DNA of 64,000 bases from NCBI RefSeq assembly GCF_900142135.1, contig NZ_FQZU01000001.1, positions 161,653-225,652 on the forward strand, written 5' to 3'. A model generated the notes under the pieces. It had not been told where the DNA came from. It saw nothing but the letters and a program-made list of their open reading frames with translations, and did no database searches. Positions 15,574 through 23,976 of the stretch are shown piece after piece. A program made the position numbers and the translations under genes. Positions within the stretch are counted from its first letter, which is position 1. Every line of letters starts with the position of its first letter. Source of the stretch: Desulfatibacillum alkenivorans DSM 16219 (GTDB taxonomy: Bacteria; Desulfobacterota; Desulfobacteria; Desulfobacterales; Desulfatibacillaceae).

Positions 15574-18250
15574 TATTAATTAACCTCACGGCCAAAGCCA
15601 TTTCATCTTCAAAGGTAAAAACCTTCCCGTCCAGCCGAGCGTCCAGGACGGCGTCCAGGACCTTTTTGTATATGGGGCCGGGCTTGATTCCCATCTGCTT
15701 GAGGGTCTTGCCGGAAAGCAGGCACGCCACGCCTTTCAACTCCGTCAGAAACCTGGTTAACCTGCGTTTGGCATTTTTGCTTTTGGCCCGGGCCAGCAGA
15801 AAAAGCAGCATTTCCGTGGGCAGGAGTCTCAACATGCGATAGAGTTCGCTGTTGATGATTTTCTCCTCCCGCTCCAGCCTGTACAAGCATTGGCGTCCGT
15901 ACTGGCGGTGCTCGTAGAACAGGTCGTGAAATTTGGGGGCGATTTCCAATCGCAAAAGCGCGGCGTCCACCTGATCCTGATCAAAACCGTGAAACAGGGC
16001 CAGGAATTGAACGGCCCATTTCATATAGGAATCGTCCATAAATTGCAAATCATGCCAGGTGAGCACTTCCTTGACCGACTCGAACAAGTCCTGTTTTTCA
16101 GGCCCGAAATCCAGGTCCGGATGAATGAAGGGCAGTAGGTTGTACCCTGCCATGCGATCCACGGCGCCAATGGGGTTTTCGTCTTCCAGGATGAGCTTCA
16201 GTTCGGAAAACAGGCGCCGGCCGGACAGGTGCCGGAAAAAATCCATTTTGACCGCGTTCTTGATCAGATTGGACGTCAGCTTGCCTATGCTGAACCCGTA
16301 GCGCTGCTCAAAACGGATGGCCCGAAACACCCGGGTGGGGTCTTCCACAAAGCTCAGGTTGTGCAGCACCCGGATGGCTTTGGCCTTGATGTCCCGCTGG
16401 GCGCCGAAATAATCGATGAGCGTTCCAAAGGATTTTTCGTTGATCTGGATGGCCATGGTGTTGACCGTAAAATCCCTCCGGTACAGGTCCATTTTCAGGG
16501 AGCTTGTCTCCACCACGGGCAGGGACGCGGGCGAGGCGTAATACTCGAAACGGGCCGAGGCCACGTCGATTTTGAACCCGTCTTCCATGATGATCACGGC
16601 GGTCCCGAACTCGGAATGAGAGTGCACGCGACATCCGTGAACCTGGGCGAAGCGGCGGGCGAAGGCGATGCCGTCCCCTTCCACCACCACGTCGAAATCC
16701 TCGTTTTTGTGGCTCATGACCAGGTCCCGGACGAAGCCGCCCACCAAAAAGGCTTCCAGGCCCATGGCATCGGCGATTTTGCCCAACTCCCGGACCAGTT
16801 CCAGGTATCCCGGGGACAGCCGGTCCCGCATCATTTTGGAAGCGCTGCGGATATACGCCCTGGACGAGTCGGAGCGGACCCCGTCTTCTTTTCCGTCATG
16901 CTGATGGTTGCGGCTTATGAGCAGGTTCAACAGGTCCGTGCGGGTGATCACGCCCACAATATGGCCGTCGTCCATGACCGGGAGGATGCGTTGCTTGTTT
17001 TCTATGACCAGCTTTTGGATTTCCGGCAGGTCCGCGTCCTTGGGGACGGTCATGGGGTCCGAGGTCATGTATTCCAGCACCGGCACCTCGGACAGGTTGT
17101 GGTGCATGGCCTTTTCCACCACCTGCCGGGAGATGAAGCCCCGCAACTCCTTGTTTCCCTCCTCGTCCGGAGGGTCTGTGATGAGCAGGGCGTTGATGTT
17201 GTATTGAGTCAGCAGGGCCGCCGCTTTTTTTATGCTGACGTCCACGGTGGTGGAGATGGCCGGCGTGCTCATGACGTCCCGGGCTTTTTGCCGGGGCTCC
17301 ACATGCTTGTGCAGCAGGGCCAGCACTTCCGCCTCCAACTGAGCCAGGGTCCGGTCCTTGACCGTGGCTGCGGCTGCAAAGGAATGGCCGCCTCCGCCCA
17401 GGGCCTTGATCACCTTGCCCACGTTGACTTCGGGCAGCCGGCTTCGGCCCACCACATGGATGCGGTCCCCCATCTGCCCTAAAGCGATGAGGGCGTCCAT
17501 GTTCTCCATTTTCATGAGCTTGTGGACCAGCACGGCGAAGTCGGCGAAATAATTCTCCATGGAAATGGTGCTGACCGCCACCTCAATGCCGTGCACCGGG
17601 TGGAACACGCTGGAGCGGATCAGGTCGTTCAATGCGGAAATCTGCTCCGGGCTGTATTCCCGGGCCAGGAGGCTGGACACAATGTTCAGGTTGGCGCCTT
17701 GCTCCATGAGGTAGGCGGCGGCCAGAAAATCCTCCTTGGTGGTGGAGGAAAAGGTGAACGACCCCGTATCCTCATGAATTCCCAGGCAGAACAAGGTGGC
17801 CTCGTCCGCGGTGATGGGGATGTTTTTTTCCCGGAGAATTTCCGTCAGGATCGTGACCGTGGCGCCCGTGGGGCGGCAAATCTCCCTATCCCCCTCCACG
17901 TCTCCGTTGGACGAGGGATGATGGTCGTATACGTGGATCTCCACTCCCGGCTTGCCCACGGCCTTGGCCAGACGGCCGATGCGGGATTTTTTTTTGGTGT
18001 CCACCAGAACCAGGGTGGACACGCTGTTGATGTCGATATTGGACATCTGCTCCAGGTTCATCATGTAAACGATGGACTGGATAAAGAAATGGCGCAGGTT
18101 GGACTCCTTGGTTCCGGGCAGGACGACCACGGAGTTGGGATACAGCTTTTGGGCCGCCAGCAGGGACGCAAAGGCGTCGTAATCCGCGTTATTATGAGTG
18201 GTGATGACCGTGAGATTTTCACGGTTTTTGGCTGATTTACGTTTTCCCAT
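15560..18250 (-). CDS. DHH phosphoesterase-CBS-tRNA nucleotidyltransferase fusion (A-adding/CCA-type)
   Basis: This is an 896-residue multidomain protein. Residues 10-315 form a DHH phosphoesterase unit with THNNADYDA (18-26), YDHH (108-111) and a DHHA1 glycine motif GGGGHSFAAAA near 290. Two CBS domains follow at about 325-380 and 390-445. The C-terminal half is a class II poly(A) polymerase/tRNA nucleotidyltransferase with head motif FLVGGFVRDLV near 497, the ED-x-D-x-V metal motif soon after, and RRDFTVNTMA. Fused enzymes of this layout include the A-adding enzyme of Aquifex, which finishes the tRNA CCA end with a separate CC-adding enzyme. Whether this one adds A only or CCA is not decidable here. 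The start is uncertain: the ATG at 18250 is used, and a TTG at 18274 is possible. Confidence 0.9.
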   Translation of the reverse strand: MGKRKSAKNRENLTVITTHNNADYDAFASLLAAQKLYPNSVVVLPGTKESNLRHFFIQSIVYMMNLEQMSNIDINSVSTLVLVDTKKKSRIGRLAKAVGKPGVEIHVYDHHPSSNGDVEGDREICRPTGATVTILTEILREKNIPITADEATLFCLGIHEDTGSFTFSSTTKEDFLAAAYLMEQGANLNIVSSLLAREYSPEQISALNDLIRSSVFHPVHGIEVAVSTISMENYFADFAVLVHKLMKMENMDALIALGQMGDRIHVVGRSRLPEVNVGKVIKALGGGGHSFAAAATVKDRTLAQLEAEVLALLHKHVEPRQKARDVMSTPAISTTVDVSIKKAAALLTQYNINALLITDPPDEEGNKELRGFISRQVVEKAMHHNLSEVPVLEYMTSDPMTVPKDADLPEIQKLVIENKQRILPVMDDGHIVGVITRTDLLNLLISRNHQHDGKEDGVRSDSSRAYIRSASKMMRDRLSPGYLELVRELGKIADAMGLEAFLVGGFVRDLVMSHKNEDFDVVVEGDGIAFARRFAQVHGCRVHSHSEFGTAVIIMEDGFKIDVASARFEYYASPASLPVVETSSLKMDLYRRDFTVNTMAIQINEKSFGTLIDYFGAQRDIKAKAIRVLHNLSFVEDPTRVFRAIRFEQRYGFSIGKLTSNLIKNAVKMDFFRHLSGRRLFSELKLILEDENPIGAVDRMAGYNLLPFIHPDLDFGPEKQDLFESVKEVLTWHDLQFMDDSYMKWAVQFLALFHGFDQDQVDAALLRLEIAPKFHDLFYEHRQYGRQCLYRLEREEKIINSELYRMLRLLPTEMLLFLLARAKSKNAKRRLTRFLTELKGVACLLSGKTLKQMGIKPGPIYKKVLDAVLDARLDGKVFTFEDEMALAVRLINNANA

Positions 18251-18320
18251 GATCCTGATGCAAGGATATCCCAAGGCTTGGGCGAAAACAAGGCCCGCGT
18301 TAAGGGATTTTACAATAAAA

Positions 18321-19448
18321 TCATGGCCGGGTCATTTTTTCGTAAGCGTTGGCTATGAGTTTGGCCGCTTTTTCGATCTCCGTTTGATTGGTGTGGATGC
18401 CCAGGGAAAGGCGCACCGTGCCCTTGGCCTGCTCCGCGGGCACGCCCATGGCCGCCAGCACATGACTGACCGCCGCGGACCTGTCATGGCAGGCCGCTCC
18501 TGTGGACGCACGCACCTCGGGGACTGCAGCCAGCAAATCCGCTCCGGTGACTACGGGAAAGGAAACGCTCAGGCAGTTGGGCAGGCGTTGGTCCGGATGG
18601 CCGTTCAGCACAAGGCCTTCTATGCGTTCGGATAAAAGCTCGAACAAGAGGGCGGTCAAGCGGGAAAGGCGCTCGGTGACGCGGGTCATGTCGCCTGTGA
18701 AAAATTCGCAGGCGGTGCCCAGACCCACAGCCATGGGCACGTTTTCCGTGCCGGCCCGGCGTCCGCTTTCCTGGCCGCCGCCCAGGATCATGGGCTCCAA
18801 TTCCACGCCTTCCCGGATATACAAGAGGCCTATGCCTTTGGGGGCGTACACCTTGTGGCCGGCCACGGACAAAAAGTCCACGCCCATGGCGTTGACGTCC
18901 ACGGGGATTTTGCCCAGGGTCTGGGCTGCGTCCGAGTGGAGCAGGGCGCCGGCCTTTTTGGCGATTCGGGAAATTTCGGAGATGGGTTGGATCACGCCGG
19001 TTTCGTTGTTGGCGTGCATGACCGAAATCAGGAATGTGTCGGGACGCACGGCTTTTTCGATCTCCTCCACGTCCACCACGCCTTGGGAGTCCACTCCCGC
19101 AAAGGTGACGTCATATCCCCGCTCCATAAAATACAGGCAGGGGTTCAGGACCGAAGGATGTTCGATGGCCGTGGTGATGATATGACCCTTGCCGGGCCTG
19201 GACCCGGCAAGGCTCTTAATCACCCAATTATTGGATTCACTGCCGCCGCTGGTAAAGACGATTTCCTGCGGTTTGGCGCCAAGCGCCTTGGCCGCTTTCT
19301 CCCTGGCGTTTTCTACGGAGCGTTTGGCGTCAAGGCCTTCCTGGTAACTGCTGGAAGGATTGCCGAAAGCGGAGCGGAAAAAAGGCTCCATCACCCTGGC
19401 TACCCGTTCGTCCACAGCCGTGGTGGCGTTATGATCCAAATATATCAT
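18321..19448 (-). CDS. Cysteine desulfurase (NifS/IscS family)
   Basis: The 375-residue PLP enzyme takes sulfur from cysteine to give alanine and an enzyme persulfide for Fe-S clusters, thiolated tRNA or molybdenum cofactor. It starts MIYLDHNATT, as the family does. The PLP lysine is K199 in SVAGHK, and the persulfide cysteine is C320 in ASTGAAC, within a short loop typical of the longer-loop IscS/NifS group being replaced by a variant sequence. GGGAG lies 5 bases before the ATG. It starts 9 bases after the ppdK stop. No iscU or nifU gene is adjacent, so the sulfur acceptor is unknown; the downstream tRNA enzyme makes a tRNA thiolation role possible but unproven. Confidence 0.92.
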   Translation of the reverse strand: MIYLDHNATTAVDERVARVMEPFFRSAFGNPSSSYQEGLDAKRSVENAREKAAKALGAKPQEIVFTSGGSESNNWVIKSLAGSRPGKGHIITTAIEHPSVLNPCLYFMERGYDVTFAGVDSQGVVDVEEIEKAVRPDTFLISVMHANNETGVIQPISEISRIAKKAGALLHSDAAQTLGKIPVDVNAMGVDFLSVAGHKVYAPKGIGLLYIREGVELEPMILGGGQESGRRAGTENVPMAVGLGTACEFFTGDMTRVTERLSRLTALLFELLSERIEGLVLNGHPDQRLPNCLSVSFPVVTGADLLAAVPEVRASTGAACHDRSAAVSHVLAAMGVPAEQAKGTVRLSLGIHTNQTEIEKAAKLIANAYEKMTRP

Positions 19449-19457
19449 AAAGGCTCC

Positions 19458-22175
19458 CTATTCCACCGAGTGTCCGTTGGCCAGGGCCGCATGGGCGGCC
19501 GCCAAACGCGCAATAGGCACCCGGTAAGGGGAACAACTTACATAGTCGAGTCCAATGGAATTGCAGAACCAGACGGACTTGGGATCGCCGCCGTGCTCGC
19601 CGCAGATTCCGATTTTCAGCTTGGGACGCGTGGTGCGGCCGCGTTCCGTGCCGATTTTCATGAGCTCGCCCACGCCGGTCTGATCCACGGATTGGAAAGG
19701 ATCGTGGGCAAGAATCTTGCTCTCCAGGTAATGGGGCAGGAAGGTGCCTGCGTCGTCCCTGGAGTAGCCGAAGGTCAACTGGGTCAGGTCGTTGGTTCCA
19801 AAGGAGAAGAACTCGGCCTGCTGAGCGATCTGGTCGGCGATGAGGCAGGCCCTGGGGATTTCGATCATGGTGCCTACCATGTATTTAAAGGTAATGCCTT
19901 TTTCGTCCATGACCTTGGCGGCCTGCTGGTCGATGATGGCCTTTTGATTTTCAAATTCGCCCACGGTCCCCACCAGGGGCACCATGACTTCGGGCTTGAC
20001 CTTGATGTCTTCGGCCCAGCAGTCGGCCGCCGCCTCAAAGATAGCCCTGGCCTGCATGGCCGTGATTTCAGGATAGATGGTTCCCAGACGGCAGCCCCGG
20101 TGTCCCAGCATGGGGTTGAACTCGGTCAGGGATTCGGCCTTGGCGGCGATCCTTCTTTCCGTGGTGTTTAAGCGGGAGGCCATTTCCTTCTGGGCTTCGT
20201 CGTCGTGGGGCAGGAATTCGTGCAGGGGCGGATCAAGCAGGCGGATGGTCACGGGACGGTTGCCCATGGCCTTGAAGATGCCTGTGAAATCCTGGCGCTG
20301 CATGGGCAGGAGCTTCCTGAGCGCCGCCTTGCGGCCTTCGATGTCTTCCGCCATGATCATTTCGCGCATGGCCCAGATGCGGTCGCCGAAGAACATGTGC
20401 TCGGTGCGGGTCAGGCCGATGCCCTGGGCGCCGAAGGCCACGGCCGCGGCCGCATCTTCGGGAGTGTCCGCATTGGTGCGGATCTTCAGGGTCCGGACTT
20501 TGTCGGCCCAAGTCATGAGGGTGCGGTATTCCTTGTGGCTCAGGGGATCCACTTCCACCAGGTCCAACTGGCCTTCGTAGATCACGCCCTTGGTGCCGTT
20601 CATGGTAATCCAGTCGCCTTCTTTGAGGACTTTGTCCCCAAAGGTTACGGTCTTGGCCTTAGTATCGATTTCCATGGCCGAGCAGCCTACGATGCAGCAC
20701 TTGCCCCAGCCGCGGGCGACCAAAGCCGCATGGCTGGTCATGCCGCCCTTGGAGGTCAGGATAGCCTGGGCGGGCTTCATGCCGTGCACGTCTTCGGGGG
20801 AGGTCTCTTCCCTGACCAGGATGACCCGTTTGCCCTGTTCACCCAGCTCCATGGCTTTGTCCGCCGTCAGGACGATCTTGCCGATGGCGCCGCCGGGACC
20901 GGCCGGAAGGCCTTTGCCCAGCTTTTCAGCGAGTTTTTCCGCTTCCGGGTCCACCATGGGGTGAAGCAATTCCTCCACCTGCTCAGGCTTGACCCTCTTG
21001 AGTGCGGTGTCTTTGTCGATAAGGCCGGATTTGGCCATGTCCACGGCCATTTTGATGGCCGCCGGACCGTTGCGCTTGCCCACACGGGTTTGCAACATAT
21101 ATAAAACGTTGTCTTCGATGGTGAATTCCAGGTCCTGCATGTCGCGGTAATGGGTCTCCAGCTTTTCGCGGATGTCCATCAGGTCCTGGTACAGCTTGGG
21201 CATGGCTTCTTCCAGGGTGGGAAGATCCTTGTTGGCGTCGGTTTTTGCCAGCTTGTTGATGGCGTAAGGAGTACGGATGCCCGCCACCACGTCTTCGCCC
21301 TGGGCGTTAATCAGCCATTCGCCGTAGAGATTGTTGTCGCCCGTGGCGGGGTTGCGGGTGAAAGCCACGCCGGTGGCGGATTTGTCGCCGGTGTTTCCGA
21401 ACACCATGGCCTGCACATTGACCGCCGTTCCCCAATCGTCGGGGAGGTTTTCAATCCGGCGGTATGCCACGGCGCGCTTCCCGTTCCAGGACAGAAAGAC
21501 CGCTCCGATGGCGCCCCAAAGCTGCTTCATGGGATCGTCCGGGAATTCGGCGCCCAGAACTTCCTTTACCTTTACTTTATAGGCTGCGCAAAGCTCCTTC
21601 AGGTCGTTTTCGGAAAGCTCCGTGTCATTCACATACCCGTTTTTCTTTTTGACGGCTTCCAGCATGTGCTCAAGCTGGTTGCGAATGCTGTCGCCGTCTT
21701 CCGGCTCAATGCCTTCGGCTTTTTCCATGACCACGTCGGAGTACATGGCGATGAGCCTGCGGTAGGCGTCGTATACAAAACGGGGATTCTGGGTTTTGGC
21801 GATCATCCCCGGAATGGTTCCTTCGGTCAGGCCCACATTCAGCACGGTTTCCATCATGCCGGGCATGGAAGCGCGAGCGCCGGAGCGTACGCTTACGAGC
21901 AGGGGATCAACTGGGTCCCCAAATTTCTTCTTGGCCAGCTCTTCCAGCCGGCGGAGGTTCACTTCCACTTCCTTTTCCAAAGACTTGGGGTACTCGCGGT
22001 TGCGCTTGTTAAACTCGTTACATAATTCGGTGGTCAAGGTAAAACCAGGCGGCACGGGAAGGCCGAGATTAACCATTTCGGCGATGTTGGCTCCCTTGCC
22101 GCCTAAGAGGTTGTTCATGTCGGCGCGCCCTTGCGCCATGCCTCCCCCGAAAAAGTATACGTATTGCTGCTTCAT
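19458..22175 (-). CDS. ppdK: Pyruvate, phosphate dikinase
   Basis: The 905-residue enzyme interconverts pyruvate, ATP and Pi with PEP, AMP and PPi. An N-terminal ATP-grasp domain starts with GGKGANIAEMVNLGLPVPPG. The swivelling phosphohistidine domain carries GGMTSHAALVARGWGKCC at about residues 475-492, and the C-terminal PEP/pyruvate barrel includes FGTNDLTQLTFGYSRDD near 800 and the catalytic GICGEHGGDP near 857. The length and domain order are those of full bacterial PPDK. AAGGAG sits about 8 bases before the ATG. Together with the PPi-type phosphofructokinase at 29.4 kb it suggests PPi-linked glycolysis or gluconeogenesis. It heads the minus-strand row ending in trpS. Confidence 0.97.
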   Translation of the reverse strand: MKQQYVYFFGGGMAQGRADMNNLLGGKGANIAEMVNLGLPVPPGFTLTTELCNEFNKRNREYPKSLEKEVEVNLRRLEELAKKKFGDPVDPLLVSVRSGARASMPGMMETVLNVGLTEGTIPGMIAKTQNPRFVYDAYRRLIAMYSDVVMEKAEGIEPEDGDSIRNQLEHMLEAVKKKNGYVNDTELSENDLKELCAAYKVKVKEVLGAEFPDDPMKQLWGAIGAVFLSWNGKRAVAYRRIENLPDDWGTAVNVQAMVFGNTGDKSATGVAFTRNPATGDNNLYGEWLINAQGEDVVAGIRTPYAINKLAKTDANKDLPTLEEAMPKLYQDLMDIREKLETHYRDMQDLEFTIEDNVLYMLQTRVGKRNGPAAIKMAVDMAKSGLIDKDTALKRVKPEQVEELLHPMVDPEAEKLAEKLGKGLPAGPGGAIGKIVLTADKAMELGEQGKRVILVREETSPEDVHGMKPAQAILTSKGGMTSHAALVARGWGKCCIVGCSAMEIDTKAKTVTFGDKVLKEGDWITMNGTKGVIYEGQLDLVEVDPLSHKEYRTLMTWADKVRTLKIRTNADTPEDAAAAVAFGAQGIGLTRTEHMFFGDRIWAMREMIMAEDIEGRKAALRKLLPMQRQDFTGIFKAMGNRPVTIRLLDPPLHEFLPHDDEAQKEMASRLNTTERRIAAKAESLTEFNPMLGHRGCRLGTIYPEITAMQARAIFEAAADCWAEDIKVKPEVMVPLVGTVGEFENQKAIIDQQAAKVMDEKGITFKYMVGTMIEIPRACLIADQIAQQAEFFSFGTNDLTQLTFGYSRDDAGTFLPHYLESKILAHDPFQSVDQTGVGELMKIGTERGRTTRPKLKIGICGEHGGDPKSVWFCNSIGLDYVSCSPYRVPIARLAAAHAALANGHSVE

Positions 22176-23047
22176 CCCTTAGCTCCTTATTTTTATTTGG
22201 CTTTCGTAGCCAGAAATACAGGTTGATCTATGTGGCATATAAGTAGGCTTTTTTCAACCAAAATGGTCTGTGTCAAGCCCTTGACCCGAACATCCTTTTC
22301 AGACCCCCATTTCAATCATTGGAAAAGATATGGACAACCATTTAATTTTTATTAGAAAAAAGTTTCACGACCGTAAATGGCGCCAATCCGGCAAGCCGCC
22401 GGGAAAACCTGCAAGCAGGTTCCGTAATTCTGTTTTTTCCACGCCCGGGTTAAAAAATCAAAACAGAGGGCCGGTTTAAAGCCGAAACTCATCCCTAAAG
22501 AAATGGGTAAAATAATCCCCAAAAAATCCTGAAAAAACCTGAATTGGCCGATTAATTATTCTTTATGCGTATATTCGCCGCACGAGTCAAGCGCTGATCC
22601 ATTTTTTAAAAAAAACTCCTTGACGCCATCCTGAAAGCAGGGTATTAGATTATTCAAACTTTGATTGTGTATGCTATTTGATCGGCGGGCGATCAAGGTT
22701 TCATGAATTAATCCGTTCCGGCGGTCTTTTTTTTAATCAGGCCTCCGGAATATTTTTGGGCCCTCAAGTTAGAAATGGCTAACTTGTGCGTAAAAGCAGA
22801 GTCGGAAGGGACATGACAAAATCGCTCCATGAGAGCCTCGGAGGTTTTGTTTTTATGAAAAAACCGTTACCTGATTCAAGCGTTTTTAATGGCGAAAATT
22901 CGTGCAGCGACCCTTTTAGCCGGGCGTGGCCGGACCAACGCGGCGCCGTTAATTGCGGATCCCGGTTAAGGCGCCGCAGGATATTCCCCATGGGAGAAGC
23001 CAAGCCGGAAGCAGCGCCATCTCCACAGTCCAAATAGCCCCCCGGCT

Positions 23048-23078
23048 TGGGGTCAAATCTACGTTTGACGTTTGAGAA
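23048..23078 (-). repeat. 31-base repeat, inverted copy
   Basis: Its reverse complement is identical over 31 bases to 13874-13904 next to trpS. The two exact copies are about 9.1 kb apart in opposite orientation. Confidence 0.75.
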
Positions 23079-23128
23079 GCAGCCCGCAAACCCAAAGGCC
23101 AGACCCGGGTTTGATCCCATTGCTTGAT

Positions 23129-23293
23129 TTCCCCTGATTTCTACGGCTATTCAGGGGAATGTCAGAACCGCCGTATCCGGTCAATGCGGCGTATTGGCTG
23201 TGCCCGCCCCGGAGCCCCCCTGCTCTTCTGCACAGCCCCAAGCCCCTGCCGGCCGCGTGAGCCCCCGAATCAGCGGCCTGCAGGGGCTTTTTT
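23129..23293 (+). ncRNA. Candidate structured RNA: four consecutive hairpins ending in an intrinsic terminator
   Basis: Four hairpins follow each other on the plus strand. Hairpin 1 pairs TTCCCCTGA (23129-23137) with TCAGGGGAA (23151-23159), 9 bp. Hairpin 2 pairs CGCCGTAT (23169-23176) with ATGCGGCG (23184-23191), with one G-U. Hairpin 3 pairs GGCTGTGC (23196-23203) with GCACAGCC (23230-23237). Hairpin 4 pairs AAGCCCCTGC (23240-23249) with GCAGGGGCTT (23280-23289), plus an inner GGCCGC/GCGGCC stem, and runs into six T residues. No plus-strand protein gene lies upstream that would need this terminator, so a small RNA of about 165-190 bases is the simplest reading. No known RNA family is recognised and the 5' end and promoter are not defined. 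Confidence 0.5.
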
Positions 23294-23436
23294 GTGTTGA
23301 CCATGCTCGCTTGTTCCTCTGGTGCGCCATATCAAAAAAAATCAAACCACGGAAAGCACGGAAGCCACTGAAAACACTATTGCTGTGCGTGCCGTCCTTA
23401 TTGCGACAAAAATCGTATTAATCAAGAGGGTTATAT

Positions 23437-23468
23437 TTCAAACGCCAAGCGTGGATTTGGCTCCATGC
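23437..23468 (+). repeat. Diverged copy of the 31-base repeat
   Basis: TTCAAACGCCAAGCGTGGAT followed by TTGGCTCCATG aligns with the repeat at 13874-13904 with several substitutions and no gaps. Confidence 0.5.
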
Positions 23469-23491
23469 TGCTACTTCGGCGCCGCTGCCCT

Positions 23492-23522
23492 CTCGTTCCC
23501 ATGGTCCCCGTGGGAATGCATA
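23492..23522 (-). repeat. ATGGGAAC-type dispersed palindromic repeat, copy 3 (inverted)
   Basis: The plus strand reads CTCGTTCCCATGGTCCCCGT and then GGGAATGCATA, the reverse orientation of the copies at 5534, 13693 and 41797. Confidence 0.6.
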
Positions 23523-23578
23523 CCAGAGTAACAAGTATCGAAGCTATAACTAATTGTTGGTACGGCAGGAAAGGATTT

Positions 23579-23653
23579 CGGGGACATGACCTGATCTCGG
23601 GCGCAGTATTCAAACAGGAACAGCGCTTAATGAGATCAGGATCGTGTCCCCTG
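23579..23653. repeat. MITE/REP-like long inverted repeat
   Basis: The left arm CGGGGACATGACCTGATCTC (23579-23598) pairs with the right arm GAGATCAGG plus ATCGTGTCCCCTG (23632-23653) with one bulge and one mismatch. The loop is 33 bases. The CGGGGACA ends resemble REP-type elements mobilised in trans by Y1 transposases; no transposase gene is present here. Confidence 0.55.
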
Positions 23654-23847
23654 AATTCCGGACGAATTACCAAACGCTTGAAATCGGTGTCATCCCCTGA
23701 AAACCCTGTTCGCTGGGTTTCCCTGCGGCGATACAGGCCCTATTGTGCGTATAGGCAAAAGGCATTTTTATCAATTCAACGCGCTGTTTCAGCGCTCTAC
23801 CCAACAAACGCTTTTTGCCTAAAAAAACAATTTTCACCCCTGAAGAT

Positions 23848-23915
23848 CGTCATCCCCGCATGGGCGATTGGCTGTTTCATGATCGCCCGCAAACGGGGAT
23901 CCAGTGTCGTACCGG
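23848..23915 (+). repeat. GTCATCCCCG-type dispersed repeat, copy D (short)
   Basis: It begins CGTCATCCCCGCATGGGCGA and ends CAAACGGGGATCCAGTGTCG, matching the ends of copies A-C but with a shorter middle. Confidence 0.55.
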
Positions 23916-23976
23916 CCTATATATAGGGAATTTTTCTTGTTTATGGTACATTAACAGGGCGCGCCTATGCGCTCTT

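Larger units (their letters stand above)
22176..23976. other. 1.8-kb gene-free region with a cluster of repeats
   Basis: No coding frame here has both a ribosome site and a recognisable product. The proximal 600 bases (22176-22780) are AT-richer and probably hold the ppdK promoter, though I cannot pin down a convincing -35/-10 pair. From 23048 on it holds, in order, the 31-base repeat, a run of four hairpins ending in a T tract, a diverged 31-base repeat, an ATGGGAAC repeat, a MITE-like inverted repeat and a GTCATCCCC repeat. Each is listed separately. Confidence 0.7.

Noticed and set aside
16229-17482. Plus-strand open frame of 417 codons over the DHH-CBS-nucleotidyltransferase gene
   Set aside because: It is the shadow of a well-supported gene; the composition is rich in His, Gln and Gly with no recognisable motif.
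18855-20171. Long plus-strand open frame of 438 codons over iscS and ppdK
   Set aside because: It lies opposite two clear enzymes, has His/Gly/Gln-rich composition typical of antisense frames in GC-rich DNA, no domain and no ribosome site.
22376-22430. Riboswitch-like stretch with CCTGCAAGCAGG hairpin upstream of ppdK
   Set aside because: I compared it with cyclic-di-GMP and cobalamin consensus features and the key conserved bases are missing; only a simple hairpin remains.
22786-23037. Plus-strand 83-codon frame upstream of the RNA candidate
   Set aside because: No ribosome site, mixed composition and no homology I recognise; it is not needed to explain the terminator at 23293.
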